A stretch of 64,000 nt of DNA from an uncultured Methanosarcinales archaeon (lineage in GTDB: Archaea; Halobacteriota; Methanosarcinia; Methanotrichales; Methanotrichaceae): NCBI GenBank assembly GCA_903871465.1, contig CAIQHB010000037.1, positions 62,001 to 126,000 of the forward strand, in the 5' to 3' direction. The position numbers and the translations under genes are program-made. Numbering within the stretch: position 1 is the first letter of the stretch; every line of letters begins with the position of its first letter. Positions 1 through 7,561 of this stretch are shown here, piece by piece. The notes beneath the pieces are model-generated. The model did not search any database, had not been told where the DNA came from, and saw nothing but the letters and a program-made list of their open reading frames with translations.

Positions 1-643
1 TGGCGACCTTTGCGATGCTCGTCGTCTTCCCTGTGCCGTTCACGCCCACAAAAAGGATCTTGACAGGTTTATCTTTGGTCTTGATGTACTCGTCGAAGTC
101 CAGATGGTTCCTGGACAGAAGGCTAATGAGAGCCTTTCTCAGGGAGTCCTCGGCCAGCTTGCCGGTGTTTGCCCCGATCTTCTTCCTCTTTCCCACCAGA
201 TCGGACTTGACCTCTTTGACGATCTCTTCTGCCACGGGAAGGGCCACGTCGCTCTCCATGAGGGCCATTTCCAGTTGCCACATGGGCTCGTCCAGATCCT
301 TCTCTTCCAGGATTATCTCCTGCTCAAAGACCAGGCTCTTGGCCTTTTCCAGGAAAGAGAATCTGCTTTTAGGTTTGTTGGCCTCGCCTTTCTCTATGGG
401 CAAGGCTTGGGTCGTACGGGATTCAGAACGAATGAACTCGGTCTTCTGCTTAGACTTTTTATCGGCGGATTTGACGGGAGATTTATCGGGAGATGGTTCC
501 GCGGCCCTGACTTCGCAGGCCTTCGATTCATCTTCCCCGGATTTTGGCTCCGCCTTTAAGCCGGATGCGGAGACTTTCTCCGCAATCTTGGAGGATAATG
601 CCTCTTTGAATCCCGAGAGCTTCTCCTTAAACCGGTTAAACAA
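1..643 (-). CDS. ftsY: FtsY, signal recognition particle receptor GTPase (partial)
   Basis: SRP receptor GTPase that docks SRP54-ribosome complexes at the membrane. Only about 214 N-terminal codons are present; the frame runs off the left edge. The first ~100 residues are a Lys/Glu/Ser-rich charged linker, followed by the helical N domain (LVFEQEIILEEKDLDEPM and on) and the G1 P-loop GVNGTGKTT near residue 200, where the window ends. I place the start at a TTG at 641-643, with GGAG eight bases upstream, overlapping the end of the prefoldin gene by 8 nt. That overlap and the shared strand indicate translational coupling. The family call is secure; the start codon is inferred. Confidence 0.93.
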   Translation of the reverse strand, partial: MFNRFKEKLSGFKEALSSKIAEKVSASGLKAEPKSGEDESKACEVRAAEPSPDKSPVKSADKKSKQKTEFIRSESRTTQALPIEKGEANKPKSRFSFLEKAKSLVFEQEIILEEKDLDEPMWQLEMALMESDVALPVAEEIVKEVKSDLVGKRKKIGANTGKLAEDSLRKALISLLSRNHLDFDEYIKTKDKPVKILFVGVNGTGKTTSIAKVA

Positions 644-1091
644 CCCCTTCGCTCCCTTGACCCTGCGCTGCTGCGTCTTCGTACTGCTGCATTATGGACT
701 GGATCTTCTGCATCTCTTGATCGATCTTTGCAAGCACTTCATTGAGCTTTTTAGATCCTTCCAGAACTTCAGCTTTGCGAACTTTCAGAATCTCACGAGT
801 CTCGGCAGGAGTTTTCTCTACGCTCACGCCTGCGCCTACATTCAAAACTACTTTCTCCTTAGAGGCAAGTTTGCCGTGGATGAACGACCCGGACCCAATT
901 GGAACAAGGATCTCTTGTCCGACTTCTGCCGCATCCAGAGCTTCGACGGCTCCTTGAGCCCTCTCCAGACCATCGGCCGTCATCTGCGTAATGCTCAGCT
1001 GGTGCATGATGTTCTCAGCCTGGGCCTGATACTGCTGGTATGCGGCCAGGAGTCTTCTGACTTCCTCCTCGCCTCCAGGAGAGCTACTCAA
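636..1091 (-). CDS. pfdA: Prefoldin alpha subunit
   Basis: Prefoldin alpha (GimC alpha), 151 aa, the usual length. Two alpha and four beta subunits form the jellyfish-shaped chaperone that passes unfolded proteins to the thermosome. An N-terminal amphipathic helix (from about residue 8, EEEVRRLLAAYQQYQAQ) and a C-terminal helix (about 105-140, KKLNEVLAKIDQEMQKIQ) flank a beta region containing ILVPIGSGSFIHGKL, the conserved alpha-prefoldin core. It overlaps LX by 8 nt upstream and ftsY by 8 nt downstream, a common archaeal order. Confidence 0.95.
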   Translation of the reverse strand: MSSSPGGEEEVRRLLAAYQQYQAQAENIMHQLSITQMTADGLERAQGAVEALDAAEVGQEILVPIGSGSFIHGKLASKEKVVLNVGAGVSVEKTPAETREILKVRKAEVLEGSKKLNEVLAKIDQEMQKIQSIMQQYEDAAAQGQGSEGVV

Positions 1092-1272
1092 CTGCCTTCA
1101 CCTCGTCTATCCGGATGAGGCCCCTCTTCAGGCCATGTTCGCTTCCCATGAGGGAATAGACTTTGTTGGTGGCATTCTTCTCGTTCTGGCTCTCCACAAC
1201 CTTGCGGAAGGGCAGCCAGGTCTTGCCGACAATGCCTCCCTTGTACCTTCCTTTAATCTCGAAATTGATCAC
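1084..1272 (-). CDS. rpl18a: 50S ribosomal protein LX (L18a/L20a type)
   Basis: A 62-aa protein with the archaeal LX signature: FEIKGRYKGG at the N-terminus, then TWLPFRKVVESQNEKNA and YSLMGSEHGLKR. LX is a small archaeal large-subunit protein homologous to half of eukaryotic L18a. The length is typical. It lies 80 nt downstream of aIF6 and overlaps pfdA by 8 nt, so it is cotranscribed in the leftward ribosomal cluster. Confidence 0.95.
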   Translation of the reverse strand: MINFEIKGRYKGGIVGKTWLPFRKVVESQNEKNATNKVYSLMGSEHGLKRGLIRIDEVKAVE

Positions 1273-1352
1273 AATTCCACCCCAACTCTACTATATTCAT
1301 CAATTTTAGGATTGAAACCGGAATAACCCCTGGGAGACTCGCCCCTCGGAAA

Positions 1353-2018
1353 TTATTCCAGGAAACCCAATGCATCAACAATGCGACCCAACTCCGGGCC
1401 GCTTGTATCTTCCCCAGCGAAGTATCCGTGGCTGTTTGCCAGCACCGCTGAGCCTACCAGAGGCGATCCGAGGTTCACTGTGCCTATGTCCACAGGCAGC
1501 CCGAAGAGCTCCTCTATGACTGCGACCTCCTCCTCAGTGACCCGTGGGTGCACGAGAAGACCTTTATTGGTTGCGACGCCAGCCATTCCTACTGTTTTTA
1601 GACCGCCGATGGTGCCTTTCTCCACCTTGACGCCCAGCGTCTCAGCTATGGCCTCGCATGCCCTGATGGATAGTCCCGGATGGACCAGGGCAGCACTGTC
1701 GTTGGCCAGAATCACATTGCCCGCGGCATTGATCTTGGCAGGCAGCCTGGTTACCTTTCCATGCTTGCGAAGAATTTTTAGTTCCTCCTCACCGGCATGA
1801 TGGGTAACAACGAATCCATTGCTGTTGGCAGAGACGAGGGACCCCAAGACTGAGCCTACCCCGGCCGTCACTCGCACAGCCTCGACCTCGAGGCCTGTCT
1901 GCAGAGTCTCTATATCTGCCGGCCCGACTTCAAGTGGAACGAGGACGACCAACTCTGTGCACCTGGCGAAGACTCCCAAGAGGGAACTGCCCGCGATCTT
2001 CAACCTTTTATCGGTCAC
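1353..2018 (-). CDS. eif6: Translation initiation factor 6 (aIF6)
   Basis: Ribosome anti-association factor that binds the 50S subunit and blocks joining with 30S. The ~221 residues form the pentameric-repeat pentein fold; visible family segments are LLGVFARCTE, NSNGFVVTHHAGEEEL, ANDSAALVHPGLS, NKGLLVHPRVTEEE and NSHGYFAGEDTSGPEL. I prefer the GTG at 2016-2018, which has GGAG eight bases upstream and overlaps the L31e stop. A TTG two codons earlier is also possible, and family alignments begin close to LKIAGSS. Confidence 0.94.
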   Translation of the reverse strand: MTDKRLKIAGSSLLGVFARCTELVVLVPLEVGPADIETLQTGLEVEAVRVTAGVGSVLGSLVSANSNGFVVTHHAGEEELKILRKHGKVTRLPAKINAAGNVILANDSAALVHPGLSIRACEAIAETLGVKVEKGTIGGLKTVGMAGVATNKGLLVHPRVTEEEVAVIEELFGLPVDIGTVNLGSPLVGSAVLANSHGYFAGEDTSGPELGRIVDALGFLE

Positions 2019-2274
2019 CTGCAAACTCCGCTTCGACCCCGCCGTCTTCGAACTTGACCGCGCGCACCCTTACGCGCAAGGGGGGCTTCATATCGCCTCT
2101 GGCCCAGATGACCTCATTCAGGCCTGGGTCGATCTTTATATTCTCTACAGGGGTCTTCATGTGCCGGGCAAGGTATTTTCGAACCTCAGTCATGGCCCGG
2201 TTGGACCTTCTATAAATTGGAACGCTCTTCACAATACCCAAGGGTATGGTGTAAACTCTCTCTGTGTCAGCCAT
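2008..2274 (-). CDS. rpl31e: 50S ribosomal protein L31e
   Basis: An 88-aa large-subunit protein that sits near the exit tunnel. Diagnostic segments are ERVYTIPLGIVKSVPIYRRS and AMTEVRKYLARHMKT, followed by the WARGDMKPP region. The C-terminus overlaps the aIF6 start by about 11 nt, and the start lies 3 nt after the L39e stop. This L39e-L31e-aIF6-LX order is widely conserved in Euryarchaeota. Confidence 0.95.
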   Translation of the reverse strand: MADTERVYTIPLGIVKSVPIYRRSNRAMTEVRKYLARHMKTPVENIKIDPGLNEVIWARGDMKPPLRVRVRAVKFEDGGVEAEFAGDR

Positions 2275-2277
2275 TGT

Positions 2278-2430
2278 CTATCTCTCTAAGCTGCTTCTTC
2301 TCCAATGTCGTCTCTTGGGGTGAGTAACTACCTTCCGCAAGGTCTTGACAATGACCCAGGAGGGAACCCTACGATTCTGATTGAATGCCTTGGCAAGCCT
2401 GATCTTCTTGCCTTTCATTTTTTTGGACAA
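2278..2430 (-). CDS. rpl39e: 50S ribosomal protein L39e
   Basis: A 50-aa, strongly basic exit-tunnel protein recognised by [22 protein letters not shown] and [10 protein letters not shown]. The start is a TTG at 2428-2430 with a strong GGAGGA Shine-Dalgarno about 7 nt upstream and the right family length. An upstream start would add a non-homologous N-terminus. The first 62 nt overlap, in another frame, the end of the preceding PP-loop gene, an unusually long overlap for this cluster. Confidence 0.93.
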   Translation of the reverse strand: MSKKMKGKKIRLAKAFNQNRRVPSWVIVKTLRKVVTHPKRRHWRRSSLER

Positions 2431-3025
2431 ATCTCTTCCTCCGAATAACTCTAGTGTGCATATGATTTGAGGGGAAGATCCGATCGATCTCCCTCTGGCC
2501 GTGCCTCTTTGCAAGCTCATATCTCAGGCCTACCTCGAAGTCCGAGGCGGGATACCTCTCGGAGAACGTCTCCTCGAAGTCCAAATAGCGCGAGGCCATG
2601 GCTCTGATGGCTTTTCCACCCAGCCCTGCCAGAGGTCTCAAGTATTGCACGTGCAACCGGTCTTCCAGGCTTCGGATCGCACTAGAGCCCATCTTGGGTG
2701 CGCGATCATCCCGCCTCGTCCCGTCCGCCACAAATTCACACTCTTTCGCCATTGTTTCTACTGCAATAGGATGAACATAATCGAGAGCATCATTGGGATA
2801 GCCCGAGGATCGCAATATCTCCAGGGCTTTTTCCAGGACATCTGTCTCAAAGACCATCCTCTTGAAGGGATGGCCCAGTTCTTCTGCCGCATCCGCCGCT
2901 CTTGTCCAGGCATCGTCATGGCCGAAGCTAAATGTGACAAGCTCTATCTCATCGAAGTAAGGTTCGAGCAGAAGAGCCGCTAAGCTGCTATCTTTTCCGC
3001 CGGAGAACAAGACTGCAACCTTCAT
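2369..3025 (-). CDS. PP-loop ATP pyrophosphatase family protein
   Basis: A 218-aa N-type ATP pyrophosphatase. The N-terminal PP-loop [17 protein letters not shown] (residues ~4-20) binds ATP and adenylates a substrate. [16 protein letters not shown] and a conserved central region recall thiouridine or diphthamide synthesis enzymes. In archaea this family is regularly encoded next to L39e, which suggests an RNA- or translation-linked modification, but the substrate is not evident. The last ~20 codons overlap L39e in another frame and are very polar, so the true C-terminus is probably functionally unimportant. Confidence 0.8.
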   Translation of the reverse strand: MKVAVLFSGGKDSSLAALLLEPYFDEIELVTFSFGHDDAWTRAADAAEELGHPFKRMVFETDVLEKALEILRSSGYPNDALDYVHPIAVETMAKECEFVADGTRRDDRAPKMGSSAIRSLEDRLHVQYLRPLAGLGGKAIRAMASRYLDFEETFSERYPASDFEVGLRYELAKRHGQREIDRIFPSNHMHTRVIRRKRFVQKNERQEDQACQGIQSES

Positions 3026-3048
3026 GAATAGCCTGAAATCAGCCGGAC

Positions 3049-3390
3049 TTATCTCCTGGTAATGGTAATGTCTCTCTTCTTGGGCTGGGCCTGCTTGAGA
3101 ATCGTCTTGAGCTGTTCATCGGTGATCGCGCCCCGCAGCCTGCCGCTTTGAGCAAGCATGATGAGCTGAGCCTCAATCTGAGAGACGAACTCGGGCCTGG
3201 TCATGCGTATTGCATTGAGCCGTTCCCGGGCTTCGGGTGTGAGGATAGATCTCATGAGGGCTGCTTTCTTCGACTCCAGCTCCTGCTGGGCCTGCTCTTG
3301 CTGAGCTGCCGCCATCTGCGAATCTCCCTGCTGTCTTTGGATCTGCTCCAGCCGTTTTCGTCTTAAATCTGCAAGCTCATCATCAGCCAT
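3049..3390 (-). CDS. PDCD5-family DNA-binding protein
   Basis: A 113-aa archaeal homologue of programmed cell death protein 5. It begins [17 protein letters not shown], then a Gln-rich helical stretch, then the conserved core [19 protein letters not shown] and [14 protein letters not shown]. The fold is a small three-helix bundle with a charged N-terminal helix; archaeal members bind DNA in vitro, but their cellular role is unsettled. It lies 15 nt downstream of S19e in the same operon. Confidence 0.93.
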   Translation of the reverse strand: MADDELADLRRKRLEQIQRQQGDSQMAAAQQEQAQQELESKKAALMRSILTPEARERLNAIRMTRPEFVSQIEAQLIMLAQSGRLRGAITDEQLKTILKQAQPKKRDITITRR

Positions 3391-3405
3391 TTGCCAGACT
3401 CCACC

Positions 3406-3882
3406 TTATGTCGCCGATTCTGCGCCCGGTTCAGCCACGGGTGCGGCCGAGGCCTGGGCTTTGCTTCTGACCTTATGTGCCATTTCATCAAGGAATGCCT
3501 GGCCCGCAGGGGTCATCTGGCGTCCCTTCTTTAGCTTCCTCACGTAGCCGGCTTTCTCCAGTTGCTGCAGGGATTCCCTTACCACTGAGCCGCTGCCTTT
3601 GGCAAAAGCTCCTGTAGCTACCCCTTTGCGCTTCTTTCCGCCGTAAAAGGTTCTGAGGCGGGAAACGCCCACCGGCCCGTCGATATATATTCTGCGCAGG
3701 ATAGACGCCGAACGCACAAACCACCAATCTGGATTGGTGGGCGGCATCTCCCTATTTACCCCAGTCTTAGCAAATTCAGCCCAAACAGGAGGCTGAACTT
3801 TGCCTGCCGCCTTCAGCTCCTGTGCCGTGGCAGCTATCAAGTCGTGGGGAGGTACGTCGTAAACAGTTGTCAAATTCTTCAA
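3406..3882 (-). CDS. rps19e: 30S ribosomal protein S19e
   Basis: A 158-aa small-subunit protein needed for 30S maturation. Family segments: TVYDVPPHDLIAATAQEL, PDWWFVRSASILRRIYIDGPVG, LRTFYGGKKRKG and LQQLEKAGYV. An Ala/Glu-rich tail of ~20 residues extends past the usual end. This is the first gene of the leftward cluster and has a good archaeal promoter about 50 bp upstream. Confidence 0.95.
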   Translation of the reverse strand: MKNLTTVYDVPPHDLIAATAQELKAAGKVQPPVWAEFAKTGVNREMPPTNPDWWFVRSASILRRIYIDGPVGVSRLRTFYGGKKRKGVATGAFAKGSGSVVRESLQQLEKAGYVRKLKKGRQMTPAGQAFLDEMAHKVRSKAQASAAPVAEPGAESAT

Positions 3883-3928
3883 TCCTCCAAGATGATAAGG
3901 AACAAACCAGAACCCTTACGCCAAAACA

Positions 3929-3947
3929 AGTATAAATGCTTTTTCGA
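3929..3947 (-). promoter_or_regulatory. BRE/TATA promoter of the S19e-FtsY operon
   Basis: Read leftward the sequence is CGAAAAAGCATTTATACTTG: a purine-rich BRE followed by a TATA box. Its centre lies about 53 bp from the S19e ATG, predicting a start site near 3908 and a short leader. Confidence 0.65.
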
Positions 3948-4363
3948 GCTTTTTCCCGGCCCGAATATTTTAGCGCAATTGTCCACCTAACGAGATTTAT
4001 AAAGCTTCTGCCAGAGAACTCACTATCAAGAAACCGTTTCTTGAGTTGTTTGGCCAATGGGAGAGAGAAACTCGTACCCCACTGTTACTAAGTCCTGAGG
4101 ATTTAGCTTTATGCATCTTCTCTTTCGATTTTGTCTTTTCATTTGCGCGTCATATTTTGCCGAATATGTCGCACAAACTGATTTGTGCGTCATGGATGAC
4201 GCGCAAATTCACGCCAGCAGCGATCTGGTCGAGCTTCCCTTTACAAGAGAGCTGTTGTTCTCTGAAACCGCCTCATTCAAGACCGCCGGAAACTCATGAA
4301 ACGAATGATTTTTGTATCGCATGTATGAGATGAAGATGTCTTTGTTTTGCACAGACGAACCAT
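3948..4363. other. Intergenic stretch with repeated 12-bp motif
   Basis: I see no convincing gene here. The short open frames lack a family signature. A palindromic TATA-like element TTTATAAA lies at 3996-4003. At 4142-4206 the motif TTTGCGCGTCAT occurs once directly, once with one change (4182-4193), and once inverted (4195-4206); a GCACAAA/TTTGTGC hairpin sits at 4171-4188. This could be an operator, but no downstream gene obviously uses it. Confidence 0.4.
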
Positions 4364-4862
4364 CTACGAGACAAAAATCAAATACTTGTTAAATGCCGCT
4401 CCACTTGATCTCCTCTGAATTCTCAAGCACCGGATTCTCCTCGAAGCTTGTGAAATCATATCGATCTTGCCGCGAAAATCCTTGAGCAGAGAAGCCATGA
4501 CCAGCTTATTGTCGCCCCAGATGAGCCTGTTCCGGAAATCATTCATGCATGGTGGTCCGCAGTTCGCCAAGAGTCGTCTGACCGGATGCCAGAGCCTCGC
4601 TTCTAGGCATGTCCACTGTCTCGATCTCTTGCATGGGCATGGCAGCTCCGGCCACATCCACGCTGCGGCGGCGGCCGTACTCGTCGTACTTGCCGTCCCA
4701 GACCAATTCAGTCCTCATTTGAGAGAGAGGATGAGGGTTATCGGGGCCCCAGCGGACGGGATCAGGCATGGGACGGGCCTCCGGGTCGGGGCTGATGAGG
4801 GCGATGGAAACCGCGAAGATGTACTTCAGAATGAGGTTTTGGAACTTGAGGCTCAGGGTCAA
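4364..4862 (-). pseudogene. Relic of an adenine-specific DNA methyltransferase N-terminus
   Basis: Frame one (4862 to about 4545) gives PDPEARPMPDPVRWGPDN, LVWDGKYDEYGRRR and ALASGQTT, then stops. Another frame continues with NRLIWGDNKLVMASLLKDF and RGKIDMIS, where intact beta-type adenine methyltransferases read WGDN(K/L)LVMxSLLxxFxGKIDLIYIDPPF. The frame is then lost before the catalytic DPPF. This is therefore a frameshifted, 3'-truncated remnant with no catalytic or target-recognition regions. A second, more decayed copy of the same N-terminal stretch lies at about 6050-6250. Confidence 0.7.
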
Positions 4863-5016
4863 TTACTATTATCCTCCCGATGGCTCCTTTGAGAGCGGCA
4901 AACGGGAAAAACCTTTTGCATGAAGTAAAGGGTTTCAAGTTCGTGGGGCATTTTCAAGGAGCTTGCGTGGGGAGAATATTTAGCTATGTGAGTCCTTTAG
5001 ACAAAATGCCAGGAAT

Positions 5017-5208
5017 ATGAATACATCTAAGACTATAAATTGCGTTTAAGAAGGTGGTGTCTTTATTCCTCTTGAAGAGGTTGGCTTTAGAGAAAGAGAT
5101 AGACTGAAACTCGCGGTAAAAAGATTCGACATCTCTAAGTTCTGCGGAGCATTCGGTAAAGGTTCTATGGAAGAGCTTGAAATGCTTGAGGAAGAGGCTC
5201 AGATGTGA
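5017..5208 (+). pseudogene. Inactivated DUF104 (AF2212-like) antitoxin gene
   Basis: A 63-codon frame collinear with the live antitoxin at 5343. It starts MNTSKTINCV, then TAA where the live copy has TAT (Tyr), then EGGVFIPLEEV and ends EELEMLEEEAQM. All landmarks of the intact 64-aa protein can be aligned (SKTIxCVxEGGVF at the start, LEEEAQ at the end). No toxin gene follows this copy; it is a decayed duplicate or the orphan of an older toxin-antitoxin pair. TAA makes recoding very unlikely. Confidence 0.8.
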
Positions 5209-5298
5209 TTCAAAAAGCCACGCTTCAGGGAGGCCTCACAACGCCTCGATCTTCTGCACATAGCAAGAAGCCAGAGTCAAAATAATATAATGCAGGAA

Positions 5299-5313
5299 GA
5301 TTATTTAAGTATA
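5299..5313 (+). promoter_or_regulatory. Probable TATA box of the toxin-antitoxin operon
   Basis: GATTATTTAAGTATA is a TATA-like element about 35 bp before the antitoxin ATG, giving a predicted start near 5331. A second AT-rich tract, CCTATTTAAAAAAAGG, lies closer to the gene. Confidence 0.4.
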
Positions 5314-5342
5314 CAAAGCCTATTTAAAAAAAGGCGAAAACT

Positions 5343-5537
5343 ATGAGTGCATCTAAGACGATTGAATGCGTTTATGAAGGTGGTGTATTCAAGCCACTTG
5401 AAAAGGTCGACCTAAAAGATGGGACTAGATTGAAAATCAAGATGGGAGGCAGATGTGACCTTTCGAAATATTACGGCATACTTGGTAAGGCATCGGCAGA
5501 GAGATTGGCAGAGCTAGAAGAAGAGGCCCAGCTTTGA
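5343..5537 (+). CDS. DUF104/AF2212-type antitoxin
   Basis: A 64-aa antitoxin. It opens with the family hallmark KTIECVYEGGVFKPLEKVDLK, a small beta-rich region expected to bind DNA, and has an acidic C-terminal segment (ASAERLAELEEEAQ) expected to wrap the toxin. The stop overlaps the toxin start by 4 nt, so the two are translationally coupled. It probably represses its own operon, as is usual for such pairs. A dead twin lies 134 bp upstream. Confidence 0.88.
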   Translation: MSASKTIECVYEGGVFKPLEKVDLKDGTRLKIKMGGRCDLSKYYGILGKASAERLAELEEEAQL

Positions 5538-5989
5538 TATTTTTGGATACTAACGTAATTTATAATTTGCTGTTTGAAACCAAATTCTCTGCCGCTGCCA
5601 GAAGATTCATAGAAAACAATAACGAGCTTGCGACTTCATCCAACGTCATAAACGAATTGATTTCAATCTCGATTCGCAACCTTTGCGAGGAGAGATACAA
5701 CACCAGGAACTATTCCTCATTTAGGAGATTCGTAGCGCAGAATGGCTACGACCCGTTCGAAAAAGATCTGGATGCGATATTTCAGTTCTTAGAAAATAGC
5801 GATTTATGTCTACTGCCCATTGATGAAGATGCAAACCATTGGAGGGAAATTATGCAAAGATATAGGCTTCTTCCATGCGACTCGCTTATAGTATCCACCT
5901 GCATTTCCAATGGCGTAAAACAGATCGCTACCTTTGACCGAGACTTTCTCAGAGTAGATCAATTAGAGGTAATTGATTTAAATAAATAA
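5534..5989 (+). CDS. PIN-domain (VapC-like) toxin ribonuclease
   Basis: A 151-aa PIN-domain endoribonuclease. The four acidic metal-binding residues are visible: D5 in FLDTN, E41 in INEL, D116 in PCDSL and D135/D137 in TFDRDF. VapC-type toxins cleave RNA (often initiator tRNA or 23S rRNA) when free of antitoxin; the target here is unknown. The start is a TTG inside the TTGA overlap with the antitoxin. The gene appears intact, so this is probably the only live system in the 4360-7500 islet. Confidence 0.9.
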   Translation: MIFLDTNVIYNLLFETKFSAAARRFIENNNELATSSNVINELISISIRNLCEERYNTRNYSSFRRFVAQNGYDPFEKDLDAIFQFLENSDLCLLPIDEDANHWREIMQRYRLLPCDSLIVSTCISNGVKQIATFDRDFLRVDQLEVIDLNK

Positions 5990-6049
5990 AATAATAATAA
6001 GATAACGCGCGTCTTAGATCAAACTAGATTTTTCGTTCAAATCCCTTGC

Positions 6050-6250
6050 ACATTGCAGGCAGCACCGGACACATCCACGCTGCTGCGGCGTCCGAACTCA
6101 TTGTACCTGCAATCCCAGACCAGCTCTATCCTCATCTGGGAGAGAGATGAGGATTATCGGGCCCCGGCGGACGGGTTCAGGCATGGGACGGGCCTCCTGG
6201 CCGGGCTGATAGGAGGCGATGGAAACCGCAAAGCAGGACTACGGAATGAT
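6050..6250 (-). pseudogene. Second, more decayed methyltransferase N-terminal relic
   Basis: Read leftward, one frame gives GQEARPMPEPVRRGP and, after a frame change, SQMRIELVWDCRYNEFGRR followed by SSVDVSGAA. These match, in order, the relic at 4539-4862 (PEARPMPDPVRWGP, SQMRTELVWDGKYDEYGRR, SVDVAGAA). Nucleotide similarity extends over the upstream part as well (GCGGTTTCCATCGCC is shared). The Fic pseudogene frame reads into this relic, giving it an unrelated tail of about 45 residues. Confidence 0.65.
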
Positions 6251-7395
6251 ATTTTAATCAACGCTCGTTCTTCTCTCCCCTGGGCAATTGCCGATGAGCT
6301 GCCGATGTATTGCCGATATTTTGCCGATAAACTATAGGCTCTGGCGCGGCGGGATGGATTCGTTACCACCAGCCATCCGTCTTCCACCCAGCCCGTGAGA
6401 AGGTTTCTCGCCATCCTTTCGGAAAGCCCCAGCTCTTTCGCCACATTCCGAGCTGTGATGGTCTCTTTTCCGGCAAAGAGGCCCAGTACCACCCTTGCTC
6501 TGTGATCCAGACGGCGCAGGGCTTCAGGCACCTCCTGCATTCCATTCTCAGCGCACTTCTGAGCCCTGACCCTGACGGCCTCAAAGACCTCCGCAAGAGT
6601 ACCGATAAAGTATTCAAGCCAGGGCGTAAGGTCTGCCTCACTTCTGCCGAAGTAGTAGTTGTGGTGAGGATGGACTGTCAGGGCCCGGTAATAACCCTGT
6701 AGGTCTCGGGCATAGTGCTCCTCCAGAGAGAAGAAGCCGCCGAGACCATAGCCGCTTTTATGCAGGATGAAAGTCGCCAGCAGACGGGCTGTCCTGCCGT
6801 TACCGTCATAATAAGGGTGGATGGTCACGAACTGGTAATGGACCAAAGCCGCGATGAGGGGAATGGGAAGCCCGGATCTCTCCGCCTCGGCGGCCCACTC
6901 CACCATTGCGACCATCAGATTCGGCACATCTTTTGCCTCTGGCGGCAGGTAGATCAGAGAGCCCGTCACTGAGTTTTTGATGGCGTTCTGGCCTTCCCGA
7001 TAGGGCGTAGACCCAAGCCGGGGGCTACCCTCAACCAAGGCATGCAGCCTACGGATAAGCTCCTCGGTGAGCGGCTTGTTCTTCCTGGCTCACTCTTCCA
7101 CGCGCAGTAGGGCATTCCAGTAGCTTCTAACCTCGGAGACGTCCCTCTCCCGGCCAGAAACCTCGGCCCGTTCATCGGCAATGACACGTCTGGCTTCCTC
7201 CAGTTTGAGGCGATTTCCTTCGATGAATGTGGAGAAGTGAGCCGCAAGCACGCGGGAGCGCCCCCGAAGCTCGGCATCTGCGGCGGGCGAGAGTGGCGTG
7301 TGATCTACCAACGCTCTTGCCGCCACTATCTGCATCAGGCCTCGGGCGATAGCGGGGATGAGAGTGTATTTGGGAGTCCAGGTAAGGGTGGTCAT
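6154..7395 (-). pseudogene. Fic-family AMP-transferase gene interrupted by one TGA
   Basis: Fic enzymes transfer AMP or other nucleotide moieties to target proteins. The 101-codon N-terminal part carries the inhibitory-helix motif (S/T)xxxE(G/N) as STFIEGN (S55, E59, G60). The main part has the Fic core HPYYDGNGRTARLL, followed by a winged-helix-like C-terminus (ITARNVAKELGLSERMARNLL). The two parts are in the same frame, separated only by TGA at 7090-7092: the sequence reads ALLRVEE-stop-ARKNKPLTEELIRRL, and relatives have Arg at this position, so CGA to TGA is the likely change. A TTG restart at 7036-7038 would make a Fic core without the inhibitory helix. After the domain the frame runs into a methyltransferase relic. 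Confidence 0.82.
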
Positions 7396-7561
7396 TTATT
7401 TCTTTCCAAATGTGTTATTTATTTTATCCTCCTGATAACGACTTTGCGACGGCAAACGGGAAAAACTTTTGCGTGACTGCCTTCCAAGGAGCTAACGCTA
7501 TATAAAAGAGGACTACGAATGAATTTGATGCAGAGGCTGACCGCTTGCACGGTGCGTTCTG

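Noticed and set aside
15-1118. Long rightward open frame of about 367 codons
   Set aside because: It lies antisense to ftsY, prefoldin alpha and the LX start, whose proteins are recognisable; its translation has no family features.
5047-5049. Stop in the antitoxin relic as a pyrrolysine codon
   Set aside because: The codon is TAA, not TAG, and the intact paralogue has Tyr (TAT) there.
7090-7092. TGA in the Fic gene as selenocysteine or recoding
   Set aside because: Relatives have Arg at this position rather than Sec or Cys, and there is no sign of a SECIS structure; CGA to TGA mutation is simpler.
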